Source: Desulfovibrio sp. UIB00 (lineage in GTDB: Bacteria > Desulfobacterota > Desulfovibrionia > Desulfovibrionales > Desulfovibrionaceae). Taken from it: DNA of 64,000 bases. The notes beneath the pieces were generated by a model. The model had not been told where the DNA came from. It was given only the letters and a program-made list of their open reading frames with translations, and made no database searches. The stretch's first letter is position 1; the number at the start of each line of letters is the position of its first letter. The position numbers and the translations under genes are program-made. Location: assembly GCF_022508225.1 (NCBI RefSeq), contig NZ_JAETXJ010000003.1, positions 243,556 through 307,555 on the forward strand. Reading direction: 5' to 3'. Below are positions 8,792-17,392 of this stretch, piece after piece.

Positions 8792-9366
8792 CAAGGGACC
8801 CTCCAGAACAGTGCAGGTCAGGAATATATGAAACCAGACTGCAATTATGGCGCAACTGATGAACACGAACTTTTAAATCATAACACGAAGAGTAGTAGTA
8901 CAAAAAAAATAAATATGCCACTACCACGCCTTGCGCCATCCCTCCCGATCCAAACCAGCTCAGGCTATTCGAAAATTATAATTTTTTATACTTAAAAATA
9001 AGCGTGTTAAATGTTTTAAAAACCAATTACTAGCTATGAACACTATATCTTACTTATTATTGCGTTACTATCTACTATTACCAACTGACTAAACAACTGC
9101 GAAATAACTATCTATAACCATCACAAATATAATACTATATTCAAATTACATTAAAATATTTAATACAAACAGTAACTTGATTGATATTCTCTTAACAACG
9201 TTATTGTCTTTTGCTTTAATTATGCTACTACGAACGTTAAATCCTTTGGCAAAATCGCAACGCATTTATTACATACAATTATTAGCTTACCACACAAATG
9301 ATATAAGAACACAATCATAGCACCAGCAAACGAAATAAGATCAACGTTTTTAAGGAGGAAGCCACC
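8792..9366. other. Gene-free AT-rich intergenic region
   Basis: This 575-bp stretch has no credible gene. From about 8870 to 9350 it is strikingly AT-rich compared with the surrounding genes. It contains a perfect 14-bp palindrome AAAATTATAATTTT (8972-8985), placed to act as an operator or promoter element for the divergent tonB, and many TATAAT-like hexamers that make promoter calling unreliable. A strong AAGGAGGAAG ribosome-binding site near 9351-9360 serves the chemoreceptor. It may be a regulatory region or the scar of a lost element. Confidence 0.5.
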
Positions 9367-11484
9367 ATGCTTGCCGATCTCAAGATTGCCCGCAAACTCA
9401 GTCTTCTGCTCGTATTGCCCATGGCGACTTTTCTCTTTGTTGTTTCAGCAGAGAATATTCAGCGCTGGAAGACGATTGACCACCTTAAAGCCATAGAGCG
9501 CTCGCTGGTTGTCAGCCTTTCTGCTGGTGAACTTATCCATGAGCTGCAAAAAGAGCGTGGTTACACGGCTGGGTTCCTGGGCAGCAAGGGTAAAAAATTT
9601 GCTTCCGAACTGACGGAACAGACAGATAAATCCAACTCGGCCTATAAAAACTTTACTGCCGTGCTTGCTGGTGCGGATGGCCTGGAAAATGGCTCTCTTG
9701 TCAAAATATTTGCTCCACCCACGCAAAACTTTACAGATCTTTCCACCACCAGAGCCGCTGCAAAAGACGCCCGCATTGATGCCCTTCAGGCCATTGCAGC
9801 GTACAATAGCAGTATCAATGAACTGATCTCTGCTATATCTGAACTGAACGCCCGCGCCGATCTTGCCTTTACATCAATCATTCAGCTTTTGCACGGCAAG
9901 GAGATTGCCGGACAGGAGCGTGCCACGCTCAACGCCGCCTTCTCTGCCGGAACCTTCAGCAAGCAGCTTTATCGCGACTGGCTCTACAGGGTCAGCTCAC
10001 AAAACACCTATCTGCGTTCGTTTGCGGAACTGGGCGGCAAGGCGGCGCTAAACCTGTTGCAAAGCAAAATGCAATCCGTTGATGAAGAAGTGACGCGATT
10101 CCGCGATACCGCCTACGCCAACCTTGAAAAATCCAGCCTGGAGGCTGATCCGCAGCAATGGTTTGCAGCGTCCACGCGCCGCATCGACAAGCTGATGGAA
10201 GTGGAAAAAGCATGGGGAGAACAACTGCTTGGAAACGCCCGCGATGAAGTGCGTTCAGCCCAAAAGGAACTGGCTATTGCGGTTTCAGGCGCACTTCTGG
10301 TGGCTTTTTTCACTGTTCTGCTGGGCTGGAGAATCTGCATCACCATCGGCAGGCCGGTACGCAGCACCCTGCGCTACGCCCAAGGCATCACGCAAGGGGA
10401 TTTTGATTCTGTCCTGACTGTCAAACAGAATGACGAGATCGGCGGCCTTGCCGATGTGCTGCGCGAAATGGTCGCTCACCTGAAAGAACAGATTCAGGCG
10501 GCCCAAAAGCAACACACTATCGCTGAGGAGCGCGGCAAACTTGCGGAACAGTGCAGAATAACAGCCGAGCATGCTGAAAAGGAAGCAAATACAAGAGCCA
10601 GCACCCTTGCGACGGCTGTAGACAAGATTCATGGCGTTGTGGAATCGCTCAATTGCGCGCTCAACAACCTTGAGGAACAGGTGCGCATTTCTACACAAGG
10701 CGCAAGCAGCCAGTCCAACAGGCTTGATACCACAACCAGCGCCATGCAGGAAATGAGTACTACCGTCATTGAAGTTGCAAAAAATGCTGCGGATGCCGCT
10801 CAAACGGCAGAGAATTCACACACCAAGGCAAGCGAAGGCTCCACAGTTGTTGCAAATGTTATTTCTGCAATCGCTCAGGTGCAAGAGCAGTCCAACAAGA
10901 TGAAGGTAGATATGGGCCTGCTCGGTCAGCAGGCAGAGGGCATTGGGCAAGTGCTCGATGTCATCAGTGATATTGCCGACCAGACCAACCTGTTAGCGCT
11001 CAATGCTGCCATTGAGGCTGCGCGCGCAGGCGATGCAGGGCGAGGTTTTGCCGTGGTCGCCGATGAAGTGCGCAAGCTGGCTGAAAAAACCATGACAGCG
11101 ACCAAGGAGGTGGGAGAAGCCATCCATGCGGTTCAGGGCGGAACACGCAAACATATCTCGCATGTGGAGCAGTCCGCTGCAACCATTGAACAGGTCACGG
11201 TTCTGGCCCGGCAGTCTGGCGAAGCATTACAGGCGCTCGTGCAGCTGGCAAACGCCTCCACCATTCAGGCTCAGTCCATCGCCACAGCTTCTGAAGAACA
11301 GTCCGCCTCCAGCGAAACCATTCACAGCAGCCTTGAAGATATCAATCAGCTTGCCCTTAACACCGCAAACGCCATGGATCAGGCGACCTCGGTTCTCAAC
11401 GAGCTGCGCACGCAGACCGACATTCTGGTCGGCGTTATGGCGGATTTAAACAGTTCCGGCATCAAGAAATCTGTTTTGATGTAA
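9367..11484 (+). CDS. Methyl-accepting chemotaxis protein with NIT (nitrate/nitrite-sensing-like) domain
   Basis: A 705-residue chemoreceptor. TM1 is at about residues 8-26, and a periplasmic helical NIT-type domain spans about 45-290 ([21 protein letters not shown] is characteristic). TM2 is at about 297-320, HAMP at about 321-375, then a coiled coil and the MCP signalling domain. The hairpin tip includes [18 protein letters not shown] near residue 537. NIT domains are linked to nitrate/nitrite sensing, but the ligand here is not proven. The protein lacks an obvious C-terminal CheR-binding pentapeptide. It is transcribed toward the hydrogenase operon from a very strong ribosome-binding site, and its own promoter is probably in the AT-rich gap upstream. 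Confidence 0.9.
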   Translation: MLADLKIARKLSLLLVLPMATFLFVVSAENIQRWKTIDHLKAIERSLVVSLSAGELIHELQKERGYTAGFLGSKGKKFASELTEQTDKSNSAYKNFTAVLAGADGLENGSLVKIFAPPTQNFTDLSTTRAAAKDARIDALQAIAAYNSSINELISAISELNARADLAFTSIIQLLHGKEIAGQERATLNAAFSAGTFSKQLYRDWLYRVSSQNTYLRSFAELGGKAALNLLQSKMQSVDEEVTRFRDTAYANLEKSSLEADPQQWFAASTRRIDKLMEVEKAWGEQLLGNARDEVRSAQKELAIAVSGALLVAFFTVLLGWRICITIGRPVRSTLRYAQGITQGDFDSVLTVKQNDEIGGLADVLREMVAHLKEQIQAAQKQHTIAEERGKLAEQCRITAEHAEKEANTRASTLATAVDKIHGVVESLNCALNNLEEQVRISTQGASSQSNRLDTTTSAMQEMSTTVIEVAKNAADAAQTAENSHTKASEGSTVVANVISAIAQVQEQSNKMKVDMGLLGQQAEGIGQVLDVISDIADQTNLLALNAAIEAARAGDAGRGFAVVADEVRKLAEKTMTATKEVGEAIHAVQGGTRKHISHVEQSAATIEQVTVLARQSGEALQALVQLANASTIQAQSIATASEEQSASSETIHSSLEDINQLALNTANAMDQATSVLNELRTQTDILVGVMADLNSSGIKKSVLM

Positions 11485-11497
11485 GGAGGTCAGCTAG

Positions 11498-11519
11498 AGT
11501 ACATCTAAAATCTTGTACT
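11498..11519. promoter_or_regulatory. Inverted repeat upstream of hydrogenase operon
   Basis: AGTACA-N10-TGTACT, perfectly symmetrical 6-bp arms, in the 129-bp gap between the chemoreceptor stop and hyaA. The spacing suits a dimeric regulator. A TATTAT at 11571-11576 could be the -10 element, with no convincing -35. No identified regulator can be assigned. Confidence 0.3.
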
Positions 11520-11613
11520 TGCAACAGTATACAGGCGCAAGGAGTACTGATATTTATTAACTGTGTCGGGTATTATTCAACCACCCTGCAACCATGTTCT
11601 TCTCGAGGTACTT

Positions 11614-12714
11614 ATGGCTCATCTCGAAACTACTGAACAAGCCTTGCGTAATCGTGGTGTCAGCCGTCGAGATTTCATGAAATTCTGTGCGCTCACAGCC
11701 GTTGCCATGGGCCTTGGCCCCGGAGCGGATCTGGCAATCGCACAGGCATTGTCAACCAAACCGCGTGTCCCCGTGCTCTGGATTAACGGTCTTTCCTGTT
11801 CTTGCTGCACTGAATCGTTTTTGCGCACAGCCCACCCGCTGGCGACAGACATTGTGCTCTCGATGATCACAATGGACTATCAGGACACCATCATGGCTGC
11901 CGCAGGCGATCAGGCCAATGAAGCCTATGAAGAGGCCATCAAAAAGTACAAGGGCCAGTATATTCTGGCGGTTGAAGGCAACGTGCCGCTCAACGGCCAG
12001 GGTATGTACTGCATTGATGCCGGCAAGCCCTTCTACGAAAAGCTCAAGGAAGGCGTGGAGCATGCCAAGGCCCTCGTGGCCTGGGGAACCTGCGCCTCGT
12101 GGGGCTGCGTACAGGCGGCCCACCCCAACCCAACGGGCGCTACCCCGCTGCACAAGCTGTTTCCCAACAAGCCGCAGCTCAAGGTTCCCGGCTGCCCGGC
12201 CATCCCTGAGGTCATGAGTTCAATCCTGACCTACATCATCACATACGACCGTCTTCCCACCCTTGATTCGCAGGGCAGGCCGGAAATGTTTTACGGCAAA
12301 CGCGTACACGACCACTGCTACCGCAGGGCCCATTTTGACGCGGGCGAATATGTGGAGTCGTGGGACGATGCGGGCGCGCGCGCTGGCCTGTGCCTGTACA
12401 AGATGGGCTGCAAAGGCCCCACCACCTACAACGCCTGCCCTTCCACACGCTGGAACAACGGTGTCTCCTTTCCCATTCAGTCCGGGCATGGCTGCATTGG
12501 TTGCTCGGAACAGAACTTCTGGGATCAGGGCTCGTTTTATGACCGCATCACCACCATTCCGCATCTCGGCACCAACGCAACGGCTGAAACCGTGGGCGTG
12601 GCCGCTGTGGCGGGCGTGGCTGCGGGTGTTGCCGTGCATGGCGTTGCCAGTATGGTGCGCCACGCAGGTAGCAAGAACGCCAAGAACTCCTCCGACACCG
12701 ACTCCAACAACTGA
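11614..12714 (+). CDS. hyaA: Membrane-bound [NiFe] hydrogenase small subunit, six-cysteine proximal cluster type
   Basis: A 366-residue precursor. The Tat signal is SRRDFMKFC (residues 17-25). The iron-sulfur body follows E. coli HyaA closely and the protein ends with a hydrophobic C-terminal anchor (about 330-350). Proximal-cluster cysteines are Cys62, Cys65, Cys160 and Cys194, plus the two extra cysteines Cys64 and Cys165 (LSCSCCTES and WGTCASWGC) that in oxygen-tolerant Hyd-1 enzymes give a [4Fe-3S] cluster. Distal and medial ligands are seen in [18 protein letters not shown], and GCIGCSE. It transfers electrons from the large subunit toward cytochrome b. The ATG at 11614 follows GAGG; a GTG at 11563 has no support. 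hyaB follows after 11 nt. Confidence 0.95.
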   Translation: MAHLETTEQALRNRGVSRRDFMKFCALTAVAMGLGPGADLAIAQALSTKPRVPVLWINGLSCSCCTESFLRTAHPLATDIVLSMITMDYQDTIMAAAGDQANEAYEEAIKKYKGQYILAVEGNVPLNGQGMYCIDAGKPFYEKLKEGVEHAKALVAWGTCASWGCVQAAHPNPTGATPLHKLFPNKPQLKVPGCPAIPEVMSSILTYIITYDRLPTLDSQGRPEMFYGKRVHDHCYRRAHFDAGEYVESWDDAGARAGLCLYKMGCKGPTTYNACPSTRWNNGVSFPIQSGHGCIGCSEQNFWDQGSFYDRITTIPHLGTNATAETVGVAAVAGVAAGVAVHGVASMVRHAGSKNAKNSSDTDSNN

Positions 12715-12725
12715 GGAAATACCCC

Positions 12726-14540
12726 ATGGCATACGAATACACTACTTCTCAGGGTTATGCCGTTAAGGACTCGGGCCGCCGCGTGGTTGTAGACCCCGTT
12801 ACCCGCATTGAAGGGCACCTGCGTTGCGAGGTGAACCTTGACGACAGCAACGTCATCACCAATGCGGTTTCGTGCGGCACCATTTTCAGAGGTATTGAAA
12901 TCATCCTCAAAGGCCGTGATCCCCGCGATGCCTGGGCCTTTGTTGAACGCATCTGCGGCGTCTGCACGGGTACGCATGCCCTTTCCTCCGTGCATGCGGT
13001 GGAAGACGCGCTTGGCATACAAATACCAGACAACGCCAATATTATCCGTAATATCATGCACCTGTGCCTCATGTACCATGACCATCTGGTGCATCTGTAT
13101 CATCTTGCCGGTCTCGACTGGGTGGACGTTGTGTCTGCCGCCAAGGCTGACCCCAAGGCGACTTCTGAGCTCTCGCACAAGCTTACCCCCTGGCCCAATT
13201 CTTCGCCGGGTTACTTCAAATCCATCAAGGATCGCCTCACCCGCGTGATTGAATCCGGTCAACTGGGCATTTTCACCAACGGCTATTGGGGGCACCCTGC
13301 CTACAAGCTGCCGCCCGAAGCCAACCTGCTTGTGGTGGCCCACTATCTGGAAGCCCTGGATTTCCAGAAAGACATGGTGCAGATACATACCATCTTTGGC
13401 GGCAAAAATCCGCACCCCAACTGGCTTGTGGGCGGCGTACCCTGCTCGCTGAACCTCGATGCGCACGGCGCTTCCGACGTTATCAATCAGGAACGTCTGG
13501 AACTGGTGCTGCAACTTATTGAGCGCTGCCGTGATTTTGCTCAACAGGTTGTCATACCTGACACTCTTGCGCTGGCCGCCTTCTACAAAGATTGGCTGAA
13601 CATAGGCGGCGGGCTTTCCAAGCTTTCCGTGCTTGCTTACGGCGCAATCCCCGACATTGCCAATGACTACTCTGAAAAAAGTCTGCTGCTGCCCCCTGGG
13701 GCCATCATCAACGGCAACTTCAACGAAGTACTGCCTGTTGACCTGCGCAATCCTGAAGAAATTCAGGAATGCGTGTCCCACTCCTGGTACAAGCCCTACC
13801 CCGGCGGCAAAACTGGTCTGCACCCCTTTGACGGCATGACCGAACCCAACTACGCCCCCGGCCCCAATATCAAGGGCACGCCCACCGACCTCAAGCAGGT
13901 GGACGAGCGCGACAGATATTCGTGGATCAAAACGCCGCTCTGGCGCGGGCACCAGATGGAAGTTGGGCCGCTGGCGCGCCTGCTGGTGGGCTATGCCAGG
14001 AAGGACACCGAAATCAAGGGCCTCATTGACGAATTCCTTGGTCAGGCCAAGGCTCCGGTTTCTGTGCTGCAATCCACCCTTGGTCGCATTGCAGCCCGCT
14101 CGCTTGAGCTGGCATGGTCTGCCGACAAGATGCGCTACTTCTACGACAAGCTTGTGGCCAACCTCAAAAACGGCAACCGCGCAACAGCCAACACCAAGCT
14201 GTGGAAGCCCGAAAGCTGGCCCACCGGCACCCTGCGCGGCGTTGGCTTTACAGAAGCACCGCGCGGCGCTCTGGGGCACTGGGTCACCATCAAGGACAGG
14301 AAGATCGAGAACTACCAGTGCGTTGTTCCCACCACCTGGAATGGTGCGCCCCGCAGCCCCGATGGGCAACTCAGCGCCTACGAGGCCTCGCTCATGGGTA
14401 CCAAGATGGCGGTTCCCAACCAGCCCCTTGAAATCCTGCGCACCCTGCACAGCTTTGACCCCTGCCTGGCCTGCTCCACGCACATCATTGGGCCGGACGG
14501 ATCAGAACTCATATCGGTGCGGACAGACAACTGCTTCTAG
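12726..14540 (+). CDS. hyaB: [NiFe] hydrogenase large subunit
   Basis: The 604-residue catalytic subunit that binds the NiFe(CN)2CO centre and oxidises H2 in the periplasm, exported with the Tat-bearing small subunit. The N-terminal ligand motif RICGVCTG supplies Cys77 and Cys80. The C-terminal motif DPCLACSTH supplies Cys580 and Cys583. Cleavage after His586 would remove an 18-residue tail ending NCF, a job for the HyaD-like protease encoded two genes downstream. Similarity to E. coli HyaB runs the full length (for example [12 protein letters not shown] and [13 protein letters not shown]). GAGGA precedes the ATG. No part is missing. Confidence 0.96.
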   Translation: MAYEYTTSQGYAVKDSGRRVVVDPVTRIEGHLRCEVNLDDSNVITNAVSCGTIFRGIEIILKGRDPRDAWAFVERICGVCTGTHALSSVHAVEDALGIQIPDNANIIRNIMHLCLMYHDHLVHLYHLAGLDWVDVVSAAKADPKATSELSHKLTPWPNSSPGYFKSIKDRLTRVIESGQLGIFTNGYWGHPAYKLPPEANLLVVAHYLEALDFQKDMVQIHTIFGGKNPHPNWLVGGVPCSLNLDAHGASDVINQERLELVLQLIERCRDFAQQVVIPDTLALAAFYKDWLNIGGGLSKLSVLAYGAIPDIANDYSEKSLLLPPGAIINGNFNEVLPVDLRNPEEIQECVSHSWYKPYPGGKTGLHPFDGMTEPNYAPGPNIKGTPTDLKQVDERDRYSWIKTPLWRGHQMEVGPLARLLVGYARKDTEIKGLIDEFLGQAKAPVSVLQSTLGRIAARSLELAWSADKMRYFYDKLVANLKNGNRATANTKLWKPESWPTGTLRGVGFTEAPRGALGHWVTIKDRKIENYQCVVPTTWNGAPRSPDGQLSAYEASLMGTKMAVPNQPLEILRTLHSFDPCLACSTHIIGPDGSELISVRTDNCF

Positions 14541-14591
14541 CGTTCGGGCAATCCGAGACGCGGAATACAAGCCTTCCGCCGGGAGAACGTC

Positions 14592-15296
14592 ATGAGCGAA
14601 CAACATCTTCTGCCGCAACTGCCAATGGGCAAAAGCATATACGTTTATCAACTGCCCATACGCATCTGGCATTGGGTTATGGTTGCCTGTGTCATTGTGC
14701 TTATTGTCACTGGCTACATTATCGGCAAACCCTGGCTTTCCGTCACTGGTGAGCCGTACGACACATTTTACATGGGCTACACCCGCATGGCCCACTTTAT
14801 TGCGGGCTTTGTACTGATTATTTCAACAGTACTGCGCTACATATACGGCCTTGTGTGGGGCAACCGCTTTTCACGCGAGCTTATCATCGTGCCGGTGTGG
14901 AGCAAGGACTGGTGGAACGACCTGTGGCAGGACGTGCGCTGGTATCTGTTCCTGAACAAGGAATGCGCCGCGCATGTGGGACATAACCCGCTGGCGCAGC
15001 TGGGCATGGGCACGGGCATGATCTTCATGCTTGTCATCATGCTCACGGGTCTTGGCATGTACGCGCAGGACAGCCACGTGCCGTTTATCCGCTTTTTCGC
15101 CTTTGTGCAGGACTGGATAAACAACTGGTTTGGCGGCAACGGGCAGATGACCCGCAGCTTGCACCGACTGGGCATGCTGCTGCTCATTACCTTTGTGACC
15201 GTGCACCTGTACATGGTCATACGCGAAGAAATCATGGGTAAGACCACCCTGGTTTCGTCCATGTTCAGCGGATTCCGCGAACGCCGCAAGCCATAA
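14592..15296 (+). CDS. hyaC: Ni/Fe-hydrogenase b-type cytochrome subunit
   Basis: A 234-residue di-haem cytochrome b with four transmembrane helices. Candidate haem-ligand histidines are in PIRIWHW (TM1), MAHFIAGF (TM2), LHRLGM and VTVHLYM (TM4). FYMGYTRMAHF and the ELIIVPVWSKDWW loop match E. coli HyaC. It anchors the hydrogenase to the membrane and passes electrons to the quinone pool. The start follows GGGAGAACGTC. It is the third gene of the hya operon, 51 nt after hyaB. Confidence 0.94.
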   Translation: MSEQHLLPQLPMGKSIYVYQLPIRIWHWVMVACVIVLIVTGYIIGKPWLSVTGEPYDTFYMGYTRMAHFIAGFVLIISTVLRYIYGLVWGNRFSRELIIVPVWSKDWWNDLWQDVRWYLFLNKECAAHVGHNPLAQLGMGTGMIFMLVIMLTGLGMYAQDSHVPFIRFFAFVQDWINNWFGGNGQMTRSLHRLGMLLLITFVTVHLYMVIREEIMGKTTLVSSMFSGFRERRKP

Positions 15297-15419
15297 CCTG
15301 AGGTAGCCTGAGAGTAGCGTGAGGCGGCCCATCCGGGCCGCCAAACAGATAACAAAACACGCCCGCGTGGCTTGGCCGCCAAAGGCGGCACTTCTGCCGC
15401 AAAGGTGTATGGAAATCTC

Positions 15420-15953
15420 ATGGAACAGATCGTCATTCTTGGTCTTGGCAATATTCTGTACGGCGATGAAGGCTTTGGCGTACTTTTGGCGCAGCGGCTT
15501 TACGCCCATTGGGATTTTCCTGAAAACGTGGAAGTCGTGGACGGCGGCACCCAGGGGCAAACCCTGCTGACCTTTGTGGAAAGGGCTGACAAGCTGCTGG
15601 TGCTGGATGCGGTAGATTTTGGGCTGGAACCAGGCGAACTGTTGCTGCGCGACAACGTGCCGGCATACCTGACAGCGCAAAAGATCGGCCCGCACCAGAA
15701 CAGCTTTTCGGAAGTGATGGGTCTTGCCGCCCTGCGCGGCACAGCCCCGGAGCACTGCGCCCTCATTGGCGTGCAACCGGCAGCCATGACCCTGGCAGCC
15801 CCCCTGTCCACTCCGGTCAGCGAAAGTTTTGAAGCAGCGCAAAACATTGCGCTGGATGTGCTGCGGCAATGGGGCATTGACCCGCAGTTGCGGGCGCAGC
15901 CGCGCCATCTTTCCGCAGCTGTGCTCGACAGCCTTGTTCAGGGTTGCGTGTAG
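15420..15953 (+). CDS. hyaD: Hydrogenase maturation protease (HyaD/HybD family)
   Basis: A 177-residue endopeptidase that removes the C-terminal tail of the hydrogenase large subunit once nickel is inserted. It starts with the family signature ILGLGNILYGDEGFG. The three nickel-sensing ligands known in HybD are conserved as Glu17, Asp63 (LVLDAVDFG) and His92 (IGPHQNSFSE). The ATG at 15420 has only a weak ribosome-binding site, but the in-frame upstream TTG (15372) would add residues before the conserved N-terminus. Last gene of the operon; hyaE/hyaF and hyp genes are not in this window. Confidence 0.93.
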   Translation: MEQIVILGLGNILYGDEGFGVLLAQRLYAHWDFPENVEVVDGGTQGQTLLTFVERADKLLVLDAVDFGLEPGELLLRDNVPAYLTAQKIGPHQNSFSEVMGLAALRGTAPEHCALIGVQPAAMTLAAPLSTPVSESFEAAQNIALDVLRQWGIDPQLRAQPRHLSAAVLDSLVQGCV

Positions 15954-16066
15954 GGCGCACAAAACAGCAATGCCGAGGGTATGGCAAACGCGTAACAAAC
16001 GGATTGTCTGACTGCCCGGCAAAACGTGCCCTGACAAATTTGTAACAACCTGTTCTATCAACCAGA

Positions 16067-16112
16067 AGACACGCGGGCTAATTAACGCAAGCCCGCGTGT
16101 CTTTTATTTTTT
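16067..16112 (+). terminator. Terminator of the hya operon
   Basis: A perfect 13-bp stem (AGACACGCGGGCT / AGCCCGCGTGTCT) with a 10-nt AT-rich loop, then a T-rich tail (TTTATTTTTT). It ends the hyaABCD transcript 110 bp after the stop codon. Confidence 0.9.
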
Positions 16113-16157
16113 ACCTGCAAGGGGTATGGTCTGCGCCATCACAAATGCGGAGGAAAC

Positions 16158-16610
16158 ATGGCTCGGATCAACATATACACGCAGCAGATCACGGTTGGAC
16201 AGGATGATATTGACATGCAGCGCCGCGTCAGCAACCTGCGCTTTGTGGCCTGGATGCAGGATGTGGCGGTTGCGCATTCTGCCGTTTGCGGTTGGCCCAT
16301 GGAGCGGTACGAAAGCATCGGGCAAGGCTGGGTGGTGCGCCAGCACACCATCACCTACAAGCGCCCGGCCTTTCTGGGTGATGTGATTACAGCCGCTACA
16401 TGGATTGCATCCTACGCTTCGCGCCGCAGCCTGCGCCGCTATGCTTTTTGGAACGCAAAGGAAAAAGCCCTGCTTGCCGAGGCAGAAACACAGTGGGTCT
16501 TCATTGATATGACCAGCGGAAAACCAGTCAGTGTGCCTGTCGAGCTACAGGAGTCTTTTCCCATAGTAGACGAAGATGCACCGGGTGTATTCCGGCGCTT
16601 GTGCGTGTAG
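16158..16610 (+). CDS. Hotdog-fold acyl-CoA thioesterase (4HBT family)
   Basis: A 150-residue single-domain hotdog thioesterase. The N-terminal pattern GQDDIDMQRRVSNLRFVAWMQD corresponds to the family DxD...V(N/S)N..Y/F..W element, where an Asp supports catalysis. HTITYKRPAFLGDVI gives the central strand pair. It should hydrolyse an acyl-CoA or acyl-ACP thioester; the chain length cannot be told. GGAGGAAAC just before the ATG is an excellent ribosome-binding site. It is a single-gene unit between two strong terminators. Confidence 0.85.
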   Translation: MARINIYTQQITVGQDDIDMQRRVSNLRFVAWMQDVAVAHSAVCGWPMERYESIGQGWVVRQHTITYKRPAFLGDVITAATWIASYASRRSLRRYAFWNAKEKALLAEAETQWVFIDMTSGKPVSVPVELQESFPIVDEDAPGVFRRLCV

Positions 16611-16630
16611 CCTTAGTCCATATAAGCACA

Positions 16631-16664
16631 AAAGGCCGTGGAGTTAAACCCCACGGCCTTTTTG
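16631..16664. terminator. Bidirectional terminator between thioesterase gene and lolA
   Basis: An 11-bp stem (AAAGGCCGTGG / CCACGGCCTTT) with a T run on both strands, placed between convergent genes. Confidence 0.85.
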
Positions 16665-16680
16665 TTGAGTCGTGATCAGC

Positions 16681-17352
16681 TTACTTAAAGAGTTCCTTTT
16701 CCTGTACCTTGCGGTCAATGCGGTCTTCAACTTCCACGCCCTTGGGCGCGGTAAAGGTGAAGTCCGATTCTTTCAGCGAGGTGTCGGGCTTGAACTGCGT
16801 AAAGCGCACGTCATTGGAATTGCCGTAAAAGTCAATGATGCTCGCCCTGCGGATATAGCCGGTGGAAGGCTCAACCCACAAAAGGGCTTCAACCATCTGC
16901 GGAGCGGGTTCCTTGGGGTAAAGGTGCAGTTTGGCGAGGCCATTTTCCTGCCCGGCTTCCTTGACGTCAAAATCCTTGGTCAGTGCTGCCTGCCCGGTGA
17001 TGACCTGAATAATGGTGCGTGAATCGCGCACAAGCTCCAGGGGGTAGCGGTAGGCAATTTCTTCATCAGCAAGATAATCCCAAATTTCCTTATGTGTGAC
17101 CACAAGGGTTTCTTCATGGGGTTTATCTGTCTGCCAGCGGATAAGCAGGGGCTTCTGGAACAGCAGGTTGCCCTGCCGTTTCTCCACCGAGCCGCTTTCC
17201 TTGTGGGTCAGCGTTTGCTCAAACGTGGCGGAAAACGTGCGCAGCTTTTCATACCGCGCCTGGATGGTCGCCGCTATATCCGCAGCCTGCGCGGCTGAAG
17301 CCACAAGAAGAACAAGCCCGGCCGCCAGGGCCAGCATGCCATTTATGCGCAT
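16681..17352 (-). CDS. lolA: Outer membrane lipoprotein carrier protein LolA
   Basis: A 223-residue periplasmic protein with a signal peptide (cleavage after ASAAQAA). The mature part has the LolA features: RYEKLRTFSATFEQTLTH at the N-terminus, GNLLFQKPLLIRWQTDKP, EIWDYLADEEIAYRYPL, and a late VEPSTGYIRRASIIDFYGNSNDVRFT. It carries lipoproteins from LolCDE to the outer membrane. The ATG at 17352 has GGAGGTGTT before it; the frame is open further upstream but no start there is supported. It lies 40 nt downstream of ftsK in the same direction, a common ftsK-lolA arrangement. Confidence 0.92.
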   Translation of the reverse strand: MRINGMLALAAGLVLLVASAAQAADIAATIQARYEKLRTFSATFEQTLTHKESGSVEKRQGNLLFQKPLLIRWQTDKPHEETLVVTHKEIWDYLADEEIAYRYPLELVRDSRTIIQVITGQAALTKDFDVKEAGQENGLAKLHLYPKEPAPQMVEALLWVEPSTGYIRRASIIDFYGNSNDVRFTQFKPDTSLKESDFTFTAPKGVEVEDRIDRKVQEKELFK

Positions 17353-17392
17353 AACACCTCCACGGCATAAGCCGCCAGTTGTGCTGTTTGAT

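Noticed and set aside
9246..9261. TTTGGCAAAATCGCAA resembling a sigma-54 promoter before the chemoreceptor gene.
   Set aside because: Only 7 bp separate the GG and GC elements instead of 10.
9236..9262. TAAA-N15-GC resembling a sigma-28 (FliA) promoter before the chemoreceptor gene.
   Set aside because: The -10 part matches GCCGATAA only at its first bases.
12537..14483. A 648-codon open frame antisense to hyaB, and similar long antisense frames at 988-2415, 17096-18946 and 42091-44127.
   Set aside because: They lie opposite genes with clear families, have no ribosome-binding sites or recognisable domains, and arise from GC-rich codon bias.
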